DNA from: Viscum album
Lineage: Eukaryota; Streptophyta; Magnoliopsida; Santalales; Viscaceae
Length of the DNA stretch: 64,000 nt
Assembly (NCBI GenBank): GCA_963277665.1
Contig: OY728136.1
Span: forward strand, 811,683,123 to 811,747,122
Direction: 5' to 3'
The position numbers and the translations under genes are program-made. The notes under the pieces were generated by a model that saw nothing but the letters and a program-made list of their open reading frames with translations, ran no database searches and had not been told where the DNA came from. This document shows positions 24,208 through 36,640 of this stretch, in pieces; positions within the stretch are counted from its first letter, which is position 1, and the number at the start of each line of letters is the position of its first letter.

Positions 24208-27200
24208 TCTAACACCCGAGACTTTATAAGAAATATTTTGTTTTAATTTTATATAAATAATTAAAGTAATCTCTCACTACACACATAACTAGCTTGGCTT
24301 TCTTTAAACATAATCGTGACCTTCCTCGATAGCTTTCGTCGTACGCAATACCGAGTTTCACTAAACAACGATATGCTATTAAAATATTAATAAAACTATC
24401 TGTTATGAATAGTAATACACACTTTTTGAAATTCTGTAAATTTTATTTTTCAAAATTGACTTCATTTTTGGATTCGGAATATCTAAATTAGCCTAGGGTG
24501 AAATTTTGGTATTTTTCTGAAAACTTTCAATTTTTGATGAATAGTGAAAACACTAGGTTACTATTTGAAACCGACTTTTTATTTAAATAATTGTTTATTT
24601 TATTTAAATTTATTTTAGGTCAAAATTAATACAGAATACATATATAAGTTTAATGTAATTAATTGGAGTAATTTTATAATAATTTTAGATATATAAAAAT
24701 TTTATTGAACTTTTCACCGTCCTTTACCCACCTCATAGGAGAATTTGAAAATTTACATAAAACTTAATTTTACCGCTTCTGTGAGTGGAATTTCAAAAAT
24801 CCGAGAGACACGGTTGATGTTAGTAAGAAAAATGTGGTTCAATGAGATGAAAATAATTTTTCATGAATAGTAACTTTTTAATTTTATTTACTACGGTTAA
24901 AAGTTAATAGGGTAATTAAGGGTAAAAATGATATTATTATTACCCTAAAACATGTCCTAATTCTATTGGATAAGTGTAATTCGACCAAAAACAACCTTAG
25001 GAATAAAATATGACCATTTAGACCCACTTGGATCAGATTAGGACATTTATTATTAATTTATTTAAAGAAGGGTTAAAATAGTTAAAATCAATGTTTAATA
25101 AGTAAATAATTTTTAATATAGGGTTATAAATGAGATAAATTCGACTATAAATATTACTTAGAAATATAAAACGATTTCCTACATAATGGTATTTTATTTT
25201 TAATTTTTAGACATTAAATAATTTAATTTATTTATGACACAAAGATGATGCAGTAATTATCTTATTAATGAAATATTGACATAATTGATGTTATAAATAC
25301 CCAAATAAATGTAATTTGAGACTTTTTATGAATTACACTAATTTTCTAGGTTAATATGACATGTTAGTATTTATTTAATTACCTTTTTTTTGAATTAATC
25401 ATTCTGTTATGATTTTCACAAAAATCAATTACTAAATAGTGTCAAAATTGACATAAAATAGTTTTTTAAAAAAATATTATATTATTAATTGTTAGTTTAT
25501 TCCTAAAAATATAAGGTTCTGCCAAATGACTTAGATAAGGTTATATATATTAATAATAAACAACTTGGGTTTCGTTTGTCTTGTTATAGTAAGTTTATTA
25601 ACCTTATAGTGTAAGAACACAAAAAGACACGGTAAAAGTAAAATTATCTATCTTAATGTTAAATCTAAATGATAAGGTTAAAATAGAACCCTAAACTTGT
25701 ATAAATTCTATTGGATGAGAGGGTTTCGACCCATCCACACCTTAGCTTCGAAATAAATCAATTTGGAGCTATTAAAAACTGAATATGACTTTATAATAAA
25801 TTAATAGTTTTAGTTTTTCCAAAGGTGCCCCTCTCCTCCCTTATAAAAGGGCATCTCCTCCCTCTCTTCCTCAAACCACATTGAGCCTTCTAGCTCGGCC
25901 AACCCCTACCAATTTCTCCTCTCCACTTCCCTAGAAACATCATATAGGTCTTGGTCTTCTTCAAAGACAAATTTTAGTTCCCTAAAAGGAGGTCTCAAAG
26001 AAGCGCTTCAAAGAAGAGGTAATGTCCATTACCGATTCTTTCAACTTTATTTCTTCTTCCACTTCTTCTTCATTAGTTGTTTCATTATGAATTAAAGACA
26101 TTAGTATCACTCATATAATGATATGTTATTATACGTATGAAACAATCCTATTTCACCATCTATCCATGCTACGGAAAAAGAAATCACCGCACGTGCGTAC
26201 ATATGGAATACCTACTCCACGCCGTGGTGTAATCTATTTTCCACCACCACCTTACTTGGATGGGTATAATGGTGTAAATAATGAATATATATGATTATTG
26301 TAAAGTTATATTTATTCTTAAATAGTATACAAAGACTCCAATATAATTCCATGATCATGGGAATGATATCATCGCTTGTGTGTACGTACGGAATACCGTC
26401 TCCACGATGTGATGCGACTCGTTCTACATGATTTTCATTGCGCAATGATTACATAAATGAGTTGAGTGAATAAATGTGATATATATATTACACTAATACC
26501 ATTCTGGAAATGATGAATCTATAACCTAAAAATAAGAATAAAAATTTATTCGACAAAACACCCATAAGAAAAAAAAGTAATAAACACCCAAATAACAAGT
26601 AGCAATGAAATATTACTAATAATAAGCTAATAATATGACCATATATGATATCATAACAATGAGTATGATTCTGGAATAAGTCAATGACATTATTTAAATC
26701 ATTATACCGGAGGTTCGGACACATACAAAGCAAATCAGACCTAAGGTAAGGGAAAATCTCACAATTTCAATTTTTATCTGAGATTGTTTATACTTCAGAA
26801 TTTACTGGGGAATATTTATTATCCACATACATGTTTCATCAATATGTAATATTTATATCCTTCTATAATAGTTTATATCCAATTTTACCCTTCGGTGAGT
26901 ATTTAGTAAAAGATATGAAAGGAATCATTTGTCGTTTTTTGTAGGAGGTACTTTTTGACTTTTCCGAAAAAGTATGAGAAAAATGTTTTTTTAACTTATA
27001 CGGAATGAATGGATTTTTAAAAAATTATTTCCACGAAGCTTCCTTTTCAAGTTTTAAAGTTTATTTTTAATAAAATTCTTTTATTTTAAAATTTTATGAC
27101 ATGATAAGAAATGAAAAATGTTTTTGAGGTAGAAAGGATAATTTCTTCAAGAATGGAGTTGAAGTGTTTTATCAAAATTATTTTCCATCTAAGATAATAA

Positions 27201-28032
27201 AGGGTTCTGTTTCTATCCCTATTATTACATTGATTTGATTATGTTGTGATGGAATTATTTTTATGAATTCCTTTATCTTATATGAATTATTTTATGATGT
27301 CACGATGTATAAGAATCCCATTTTTTTTCGTGGGTTATGCTATGATGTATGGTTTATGATTTTGTGGAACACATAAGAATGGTATCATTATGAGATGGGT
27401 GGGACCTATATATCTCTCCAATGCATTGGGTTAATGATTTTATATCTCATGTGATAGACATGGCTGGAAAGGCAGGTTAAACCGGTTCAGTGAAACAGGA
27501 CTGAAACGAGGAAAGAACTCAGTTCAGAAATGGACTTTGTCCACTAAGATAGTCTTGGAAATGAGTCTTGACTAATAAGAAATGATTCTCTATGATTATG
27601 TGTGTATACCACAATGCTTCATGTTTTATGTTATGATTATTGTGATTACATTTCACAACCATGATTTATCCCATGTTATGAAATTTTGATCTCTTTTGCA
27701 GGGTAAGATTTCCAAAATTTTATGTTCTTATGAATATGATGTGATTGATATTTCTTTTGTTTACCCTTAATAAGCATTTGAGATCACCCTTCTGTATGTT
27801 TTCTTTCCCCAGGTCAGGAAGAAGGTTATTAAGTAAGATATGCGAAAAGGGACTATAGATATAATGAAATAAATGGGAGACAATGTAGACGCTTTATGAA
27901 CCAGTTGTTTATGTTTCCCAGTTTCTAAAGAAACTATACCTATACGGCCCGTTCATGGTTTTGTTATATGTTGTAATAAGTGTGCTTCAATTTTAAAGTA
28001 TTAAAAATGTATGTAAAGTATGGGTCGTTATA
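24208..28032 (+). repeat. 3' LTR of element B (3825 bp)
   Basis: This is collinear with 15645-19467. It starts TCTAACACCC, with the second base changed from the usual G, and ends gggtcgttata. The TATA box is at 25842-25849. The 185 bp module, donor and acceptor motifs are at matching places. Transcription from it would read into the second half of element A. Confidence 0.95.
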
Positions 28033-28037
28033 TTACC
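28033..28037 (+). repeat. Target site duplication of element B, right copy
   Basis: The bases ttacc lie directly after LTR B, identical to 15640-15644. Element A's integrase goes on from here. Confidence 0.92.
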
Positions 28038-28983
28038 CATCATAGAGAAGGGCTCAGTGGAGAGATTGGGACACCTCTACATTCCGGAGATCATATGGCT
28101 TCATGGTGTGCCATCATCTATCGTCTCCAATCGAGATGCTCGCTTTACTTCCCAGCTTTGGAAGCGATTACATGAGGCATTCAGGACGCAGCTACGTCTG
28201 GGCACTGCCTTTCACCCTCAGATGGGCGGTCAGACGGATAGGACCATTCAGACTCTCGAGGACATGCTCCGTGCATGTTTCCTCGACCTTGGTCGCAGCT
28301 GGGAGGACCACCTTCCCTGGGTGGGGTTCATGTAAAACAACAGATACCACTATACCATCAGGATGGAACCATACGAGGCATTGTACGGAAGACCTTGCAG
28401 ATCACCTCTGTGCTGGACATACCCTGGGGAGTCAGCACTTGTGGGACCAGAGATGGTCCAGACCACGATAGAGAAGGTCCAGGTCAGCCAGGAACGGATG
28501 AGGACATCTCAAAGCCGACATAAGTCTTTTTCTGACAGGAGGCGGAGACCACTAGAGTTCGAGGATGGTGACCACGTCTTCTTACGGGTCTCACCACGAT
28601 GTGGATTACGGAGATTTGGCCGAGTCGGAAAGTTGTCTCTGCGCTTCATCGGACCTTTTTAGGTAATCACCAGGATAGGTTAGCTGGCTGATCACCTAGC
28701 TCTTCCACCTCAGTTGCACCGAGTGCACGATGTCTTCCACGTATCTCAGCTGAGGAGATACGTGCATGACCCGACCCATATCATCGACCATGGGGAGCTG
28801 GACCTTGACGATGGGGGGAATTTTTTGGAGGTCCCAGTGGAGATCGAGGATTGACAGGAGTGGCTCCTACGTGGATGGTCGATTCCTCTAGTGCGCATCA
28901 GATGGCAGCACGGGAACCTCCCAGAGAGCACTTGGGAGAGGGAGGCTCAAATGCGTGCACATTACCAAATTTTCCCCCCCTAG
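28038..28983 (+). pseudogene. pol: Integrase (second part) and chromodomain-like tail of element A
   Basis: This continues the pol at 15644 in the same frame; the gap of 12,393 bases is divisible by three. Integrase core blocks IWLHGVPSSIV, FHPQMGGQTDR and [12 protein letters not shown] are present. The second catalytic Asp is Asn (AAT 28129-28131, SNRD). The third, exactly 35 residues further, is Asp instead of Glu (GAT 28237-28239). Then follow YEALYGRPCRSPLCW, FEDGDHVFLRVSP, GKLSLRFIGPF, VHDVFHVSQLRRYVHDP and the tail IPLVRIRWQHGNLPESTWERE, the usual chromodomain-like end. Stops occur at 28333, 28660, 28678 and 28852. The frame ends TAG 28981-28983. Confidence 0.93.
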
Positions 28984-29017
28984 TTTATGATGTATCTTTA
29001 TATGGACGTAAAGCCCT

Positions 29018-29030
29018 GTGGTTGGAGTAA
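29018..29030 (+). other. Polypurine tract of element A, decayed
   Basis: The run gtggttggagtaa lies directly before the 3' LTR, in the place where element C has aaggtggggagaa. Four or five pyrimidines have entered it. Confidence 0.6.
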
Positions 29031-30362
29031 TGTAAGGACCCATAAAATACAATGGAAATTGTTTCTTAATTTTCTTTGGGATTTTACAAGAACACAGTTT
29101 CTGACGGCACCTGATTCTGAGGCCCGGTGTGCCCAGAATAAATTTCCGAAGTTTAGGTCGGGTACGTTCAGTGAACGAACAAGAGGGTCTTCATAACTTT
29201 TAAAACGATGCTCGGAATTGAAATCCGAGGGTACCAATAAAACCGCAGCACCAGTAATTTTTTAGGAACACCTTTTCTAGAGTTGCGTTTTCTTGGGTGT
29301 GATTTTTTTTTAAAAAAAAGGGTTAACTAATGAATAAAATAAAAGTTGTGCAACAACTTTTATTTAATGTTATATGTAGTTTAAACCTACTTATGGAAGT
29401 TGAAGTGGGGACCACTATATCCTAACCCCTCCTGATAGAATATTAGTGAGGTGGGCCCCACACGAGCCCCACCTTTTCAACTTCCTCAAACCCCCATTAT
29501 TTTGTAACACACCCGCACCCCCCTTATTAAATGCCAAGTCAACTCTCACATTAATTAGACTGTTAAGACTCTTCAATTAATTCAACTAATTGAATGAATT
29601 ATTTTGAATTTAAAATGGAATGTTGGCTTGTACATATTAATTAAATAAGACAAAGTCTTATTTCATTAGGGGTTTCTTCGCTGTGTTGAGAGGGAGAGTT
29701 TCACGAAGAACTTCATCTTCCTCCTTTAAGAACACGAAGAACGCACCGACACCGACGAAGATCGCCAATTACTCGGAGATCAACGACGCGACGTCATGTA
29801 CCACGATGCTGACGATCCTCTACACCGCGATGTCGTGTGCCGCAAAGTTGATGATGATTACAGAGCCTCCATCGGTGACACCGTCTTCTGCAAAATCTTA
29901 TTTCCGCGACGAACCTCGTTCGACGACTTCATTGAGGTAGGGGTTAATTTTTGTTCCTGTTTTCTTTTCCGTTAATCGAATTTTATAATGGGCCACCTGT
30001 TATCGTAATAATGGGAGGATGTCGGACCACATGAACATGGCTGACCCTCCTCCCCCATTGATGTTGTACTTGTTGAGGCACGACTAAAGGCATCGCGGTA
30101 CAACGACACTGCGCAGAAGCAAGAGGAACGAGCAAAGATGCTCAGCACCGTCGTGCCATGCCATTGAGGCCGAATGAAGCCGCGACGCCATCGCACCGCG
30201 CTGGAGAACCATGAAGAAGCCACGGCTGGAGCGGGGCCACGGAGGAGGGGCGCATCGCCATCACGCCGCGCCGGTCGGACAAGGCCACGACCTATGGCTG
30301 CGGTGGTGCGGGGAGCAGCGGCTGGAACCGCCGGCCGCCGGTGCAAGGAGGGCGGGACCCGA

Positions 30363-30383
30363 GGGGGGGGGGGGGGGGGGGGG
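30363..30383 (+). repeat. G homopolymer of 21 bases in 3' LTR A
   Basis: This is an unbroken G run between gaccc ga and tcccgcg. The matching place in the 5' LTR (near 9717-9723) has seven G. It is expected to form quadruplex structures and may be an assembly-sensitive site. Confidence 0.85.
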
Positions 30384-31244
30384 TCCCGCGGTGACACACC
30401 GGCTAGCTTGGCTGGCCAGTTTTTGAGAAATCCGAGGGTCGTAACCCCTGGCTGGCAAATGGCGGCCCCCCCTCGTGTGGGGGCGTTTCTCAAACAGGGG
30501 GGCAGCATGCGCCCCCTTTCCGCAACGTCTTGACCTGCGCCGAGCTAGCCATTATGGGCCGCGCCCACACCGGCTGGGCCGGGCCGCGCCACGCCCTAAT
30601 GGGCAAGGCCCGGACCCAGTTCGGGTCAACCTGTTATGGGCCGACCCAGGGGGGTCTTGGGTCGGGTCGGTCCGGGCCCAAAACCCCCTATTTCAGGATA
30701 GTACCGTTCAAATGCCTGTATCATGGGCTAAGAACCTCCGATCGACGCACCGTCAGTTGAGATGCAATCCTTTGATCGAGGCGGTCATTTCGGTATATTA
30801 CACTCAAGGTTTATAAGAACATTGGGTACATACGGGTTGGTTTGAGCAGGAAACCAACCGGGCCCTCAGAGCGGAAACACTTATAACTTAATCTCTAGAT
30901 TTCCGATTGACGTGCCATCGACTTTGATAGATTACTCTTAGTGAGACAGACCTTTTGGCTTACTCCTCTTGAGGATTGGACACATTTGGAGTGCAGTCGG
31001 GTTGGTTTTGACTTAAAAACCAACCAGGCCCCTGGAACGAAAAAGCCAATAACTCTCAGACCGGGCGTCTGATTGACGCACCGTCTGTCATGTTGAGTTC
31101 CTTTTGTCGAGACAGAACTCTGGGATACATCAACTCCAAACTACATGTCAATTGATGTATCGAACCCCTTGGATTGTGGAGCGGACCCTCCCAGAATCGA
31201 GCATGCTGTGTGCGGGAACCCTAGAGCTGGTTGCGACTCAGCCG

Positions 31245-31560
31245 ATGATGATGACTACACTAAAATCCTCTGGGGGTTCGGTAGCGACGACGACTGCACT
31301 GAAATCCTCCGTGGGTTCAGCAGCGATGCAGACTGCCCTGAAATCCTCCATGGGTTCGGCAATGAAGAAGACCATACTAAAATCCTCCGTGGGTTCGATG
31401 GCGATGCATACTATTCTTGTATCCAACGTGGGTCCGATAGTGTTTGACTCTGTTCTTGTATCCTACGTGGGTCTGGCAGAGTAGCTGGTCAGTATCCTAT
31501 GTGGGTCCGATAGCTTAGCTGGTTTAGTATCGTACGTGGGTCCCAGCTTAGATAAACCAG
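31245..31560 (+). repeat. 39-bp tandem repeat array in 3' LTR A
   Basis: This is the same unit as at 10610-10935, with cores tgaaatcctc and taaaatcctc followed by ngtgggttcg. About eight units can be read, so the copy number or order has drifted between the two LTRs. It again keeps open frames by period (31104-31484 and 31145-31447 in two frames), which shows the frames are by-products. Confidence 0.8.
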
Positions 31561-32390
31561 TGGTTACATTTGATCATCTCTATCACCTTATGAAGAAGTA
31601 TACATGTGTAAGATGATTCTTGACTTTCAATCATTATCTTTGATATGATTGATTTGATTCCTATGTGGATTGTGTTGTGCTTTCCTATGTGGATTGGGTT
31701 GTACAATCCTGTGTGGACGTGATCAAACTTGGGCTCGGATGTTGGATCCGTACTTAAATTGATGACTTAGGTATATGTATGGGCATATTCCTAAGTATTG
31801 TTGGATGTTACTTCGTGATTTTATCTTTCGTTTGTAGATTATCCTTTGTGGATTCAGGGAGACCATCGGGGGTCTTAGGATCCCTAATGAGTAGTGTGTA
31901 CTCACCCCTATATGGGCTATGCCCGCACTACGTTGTGTTGGATGTAGATAACGGACAACACTAATCGTGGTTGAGGCTTGTGGAGTAATTCGGTACCTGG
32001 AGGTGGACCACTGGGCGGGACGTACACGGAGCGGACGGCTGGACCTGAGGAGCTGAGGAGGATATCTGTACCCACCATTCAGGTGTGACTCCCAGTGGAT
32101 GGCTCGACGTTGCTGCTTCACTTTCAGTTGTTGTAGTTTCTTTCCAGTTGTACTTTACTTTCAGTTTGAGTTTGTATTCTAGCCCACTTACTTTTCTGCA
32201 CTACTATTGTACCCAGTTTTACTTAGAGTTTACTTCTGCTTGCTTACTCTGTGGTGTTTTTTTACTTTATAAAGGAAATTCCTTCCCCTTTGTGTCATTA
32301 TTTACGCCTTGGTGCTAGTCGCCTGCCTCTGGCCAATGGGAGGCGGGCTTGGGGTAGTCACGACACGGGTCCCGAGGATGGGTTGGGACA

Positions 32391-32395
32391 TTTTT
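32391..32395 (+). repeat. Target site duplication of element A, right copy
   Basis: The bases ttttt directly follow the 3' LTR and match 8383-8387. Confidence 0.6.
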
Positions 32396-33372
32396 ATAAG
32401 ATGAAGTATATTATTGTCCCATGTTCCCTTTTTTTCTATCAATTTGACATGCATCAATGTATATCAAAGTAACTAGGGTATTTTTATATTATTATTCATC
32501 AGTATATTTATCTATTTTTATGCTTCATATTTATTGTATCGATTGTATGTGTTTCATATACGACAAGTTACTAGTATAGTATTTTGTGTATATTTATATC
32601 ATGATTCCATTACTTTATTCTTATTGTTGCAATCCATTGTTTTAGTCTGATATGATGGTATAGTCTCTCCACTATAAAATAATTACAACCTCGTTTCTAG
32701 TAGGAAACCTCTAGTGTATGGGAAGGAATTATTGAGGCCATGTGACCCACTGTCTAGGGGCCCCATATAAGTTGACCCGAGGTCCCGACATTTCAATTTC
32801 CATTATAAGATGTGTGGAACTAGAATTATATATTCATAAAATTCATTAAGTAAATCATTATAAAAAATGAGATGTTAATTAATGGAAAGATGTTTAAACA
32901 TAATATATCATGGGACATTATCTACAATAATATAATGTCTTGGGGTTAACTATTGACTTATGATTATGATGTCATTTATGATGTTGTTGTCACATATTCC
33001 AGGATTCCATAATCATAATATTTATATTACTTGGTCCATGATTCAATTATTATGATCAATTTCTTTATGATGTATTGGTATTCCTATTAAATCTCAATTT
33101 ATACATTATTTCCAAATTTTTTCACTTTCTAGGATTATAGCTCACTATTTTCTTTAAATATTTTCCACAGGCTATCTTATACTGTTCGAGATGATCATTG
33201 GGATTTAGGTGAACTATGATAATTTATAAATGAAAATTCCATTTTCACATATTATAATATGTAATCATATTACCAATCATAAAATTAAACAATACCTCAA
33301 GAAAATATGTTTTTATTAGTTTGAAATGTAATTGAATCAATATGGGATAAGTAGTTTTTAAGGCTTGGGTCA
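32396..33372 (+). repeat. Probable end segment of LTR E
   Basis: This is AT-rich with no coding signal. Near 33138-33170 the order is gctcact, a pyrimidine stretch, then ttttccacag. It is the same order as gctcaccctt...ctttcctcag near the end of LTR B. A possible LTR end is gggtcacca near 33372. If right, the element E LTR runs from 3502 to here, interrupted by D and by A with B inside it. Alignment is by eye on short motifs only. Confidence 0.4.
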
Positions 33373-36059
33373 CCAAACATTATCCAAAATTGACATTGAT
33401 AGCATTGAATATACTCTTCTATGTGATCACAAAGTGGAAATATAAATAAGATACTCTAATTATTATCATTATTTTATGTATATGAAAAGAAATATTTATT
33501 TCATTGGGAATTTTGGTGATTAATACAATAGGTTAATTAAAATTCATCCTTAATCATGTATAAAAATTAAGAAGAAGCCTAGGGTGACTCTCTCAAAAGA
33601 AAACATATGTTATCAAAATGTTATAGATAAATTGACTTGATATGTTAAATTTAAATATATATAATGAGAACAACATATGAAATAGGCAAATGGATATCCC
33701 AACATAATGAAAAACACTATGTAAAATGATTCAATTGTTAATAGTGACAGAATTATTTAAAATAGTCCACCCAACAAAGGGTAAATAATGAAATCTAATG
33801 TGAAGAATCTCTTAAGATGATGGAATGAAGGAATTTAAAATATATTAATTAAAACTCATATAATCTATGAAAATTATGCAGATAATAAAAATTTAGAAAT
33901 ACTTATCCTCAAGTTTGGATTAATGGATACCTTATGGGATTACAAATTTATAAATTTTACAAATTCATGAATGTTTTCAAAAATAATATGATAACCACCC
34001 ATATAAATTAATTTTTTATGAAATAAAATATATCTATAAGATTCTTTTATCCCATGTTGATGTTCTATTATTCATTATTTTGATAAATTTTTTGTGTTTT
34101 CAAAAATGTTTTTGATAACAAATATAATTAAATAGGGAAATCACATTCCATATCTCATGTGAATATATAATCATTAATAAATATAAGGATGACAATAAAA
34201 ACTATAGGTAAATTAATTATGAGGGTTATTTAGTAAAAATGTTATAACTATATTTTTGTTGACCACTGTTTCCTATGATAATATAATCAATACAGGATCC
34301 AAAAATTAAATATCAAGACATTTCTACATTATGGATACCCTAATTTTTATTTCCATAGTTTGTAATTATTAAATATTTAGATATTTAAATTTATTTAGGG
34401 GTAGTAGGGTAGAATATAAGAAACCAATTTTTCACGGTATTATTTTCTTAAATATGAAATGTGTTCTATAGATTTTCTTATATGAAACAATGAACTAAAA
34501 AAATATATGATATATTTTTTCGAATTAAAATATAAAAATTAAATTCAAGTCATTTAATTATTTTGTGTAAATAAGAGTAAACTTATAAATATATATTTTA
34601 ATAATTAAAACATATAAAAATTTATTACTAATGATATTAACTTTGTTTCACTAAAAAATTTATAAAAAAATTATACATAAAAATATTTATTTTTAAAAAT
34701 ATTATTTTTATTTATTGAAAAAATGAACATTCTGAATAAATAATAACAAAATATATTGATAATATACCTTATATATTACCATGAAATTAATTATTATTAT
34801 TTTTAAATGGTTGAGGGTGAAGTCCTCTTTATTTAAAGAAAAATAATAAACCCATTTCATGTATTACATAGAAATTTATGAGTCCTATTATTTGAAAAAA
34901 CAAATTTTATAATTTTAATTATATTATTTAAAATATTATTTTTATTGTTAAATATTTAATTTTATATTTTTTAACATAACATTCTATTCCCTTAATACTA
35001 TTTATAATACATTACATAATTAGTATTTTAAATTAATTTATTCTTTTTTTGATGTAGAATCGAATAAAATTGATTTCAAATTCGAAATCAGTGGGTAGAA
35101 ATTAGTATATATGAAGCTTTTTTGTCGTAATGGATATGTTACCATTGGTAAAAACATGTTACTATGGTTAAAGTTAATATGAATAATGTGAACAAATGAA
35201 TGGTAATGAGTTTAAATGATGTTGAAAATAATTTTATGAATTTTTGGTTTTTTTATTAATAAAACATATCTCTTCCCATATACATTATTTATCAATATTT
35301 CTTCCACATTCATAGATATTGTATTCAAAATATTTAAATGACTTATCTATTTTAATAAAATATGACACTTCTTCGATAAAATGGGGAACTCCTCTACTCA
35401 CATACACTAAAACTAAAACCCAATTAGTTCATATTATAATATCCCAAACCACTCCTCAAAATTTGGATAAAATTTCAACATGTTATGGACTTCTTAATAG
35501 TATTTCCCTTTACATATATCCCCTTCACAAAAGAGATAATCCAAAATGTCAAATATAAATTTATTACTACACATTTCTCATATCTATTAAATTATATGAA
35601 ATTAGACATCCTATAATTCCATTTCAAGATCCTAAAATGATGAAATAAATAAAATTAGTACCCTAGTATATTGTTATGAGGATGTTTCTTGAATTATCAA
35701 CTGTATCCATTTCTACTAAGAAACTGAAACTGCCAGTTACACATTGTCTATAAATGTGCCTTTGTGATGCAATGTTTTTTCCCCCACTGATGTAAAAGCA
35801 TAGTCTGAATATCGAATAAAATATATATGTATGATATTAGTGACAATTTTTATTTTTAAATGATAAAAAATATTATTTATTTTCAAAACTCGATGGTAAG
35901 GAAAATCATCAACCATGTATATGTGTGGACTATTGCCTCAATGGATTGATTAATTTTCATTTTTATTTTTAGCACCATCTTATATGGATATTTTTATGAA
36001 TGGGTTTAAAGTATAGTAATGATTTGTATAAATTCATTATAGTTTTGGAATTACAAATG
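33373..36059. other. AT-rich DNA without recognisable gene
   Basis: This is strongly AT-rich, extreme at 34360-35050, with many A and T runs. No open frame longer than 80 codons and no conserved domain was seen. It may be the flank of element E or decayed repeat. Confidence 0.6.
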
Positions 36060-36379
36060 AGAGATCCAATACAATAATTTATTTATTAAATAAAAAGGGA
36101 GAGTAAAAAATAATAATTCCAAATAAAAACAAGGATAGGAAACCTAGAGAAGGGGATTCTATGAAGGATTGAAGTAGTGCAGGCCTAAAGAATCCCCTCA
36201 AATCTGGTTCTTCCATTCAATAATTAAAGAGTACACATCTGGTGGAAGAAAAACCTCAAGGCCTTGTTATGTTATCGATGCAAGATGAACAGCCACCTTG
36301 TTTCCATCCCTCGAAGAATATGAAAATACGGTGCCATTATGGATGAGATTATTTCACCTTCTTAAGACATATGATATCA

Positions 36380-36640
36380 ACTAGGGGATATTCCATTTAC
36401 CATGCATGGAGTCATAAAATATGAAAGAGTCTGTCTCAACCACGAGAATAAAAATACTCTGATACCTGTAAAGTTGGACACTCATGAGAAATGCCAAAGC
36501 CTCAGCCTAAAGGAAGTGATCTCTTCTAAAGTGATTAGAAAAATCATGTATAACACATCCCATGGGGTCACTGACGACACCTCCACCCTTCATGTTGTTT
36601 ATGGAACATGAGCCATGAATGTTGAGCTTCAAACCGAGAT
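36380..36640 (-). pseudogene. RNase H-like end of the LINE
   Basis: On the minus strand, LKLNIHGSC is followed by KGGGVVSDPMGCVIHDFS, AEALAFLMSV and VVETDSFIL. These match the plant RNase H domain, with LNxDGS, GGGGVIRDxxG, EAExxAL and VESDS in order. The first Asp (N-D-G) is His here. Some plant L1 LINEs carry such a domain after the RT. Confidence 0.6.

Larger units (their letters stand above)
15645..28032 (+). mobile_element. Element B: Ty3/gypsy chromovirus-like LTR retrotransposon nested in A
   Basis: This is a full-length element of 12,388 bp with two nearly equal LTRs (3823 and 3825 bp), an initiator tRNA-Met primer site, gag with zinc knuckles, protease, RT, RNase H, integrase with chromodomain-like tail, and a polypurine tract. 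It is bounded by ttacc on both sides. LTR divergence by eye over the first 200 bases is roughly one in eleven, a little lower than for A, as expected for the younger, inner insertion. Both LTRs end in gttata where the usual family end is gttaca. The element is inactive: one gag frameshift, a gag-pol frame change, about 16 in-frame stops and a changed integrase Glu. Confidence 0.95.
8388..32390 (+). mobile_element. Element A: Ty3/gypsy chromovirus-like LTR retrotransposon, split by element B
   Basis: This is a full-layout element of about 11.6 kb once nested element B (15645-28032) and one copy of its target duplication are removed. It has paired LTRs, an initiator tRNA-Met primer site, gag with a CCHC knuckle, protease, RT, RNase H, integrase, a chromodomain-like tail and a purine-rich tract. 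The LTRs differ by roughly one base in eight by eye over their first 200 bases, so the insertion is old. The 3+ kb LTRs and tail suggest the Del/Tekay group of chromoviruses (inference). Stops, a frameshift and lost integrase residues make it inactive. Confidence 0.92.
29031..32390 (+). repeat. 3' LTR of element A (3360 bp)
   Basis: This starts TGTAAGGACC and ends ttgggaca. It is collinear with 8388-11794, including the GC-rich block, the three 165 bp modules and the 39 bp array. It differs in holding a 21-base G run (30363-30383) where the 5' LTR has seven G. The bases ttttt follow it. Confidence 0.92.

Noticed and set aside
31104..31484. A 126-codon repetitive open frame that looks like a small repeat protein.
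   Set aside because: It is made by the 39-bp array of LTR A. Two frames are open at once and the 5' LTR has another length.
34360..35050. Extreme AT stretch considered as a matrix attachment region or origin.
   Set aside because: Base composition alone does not support a specific function, and no further motif pattern was seen.
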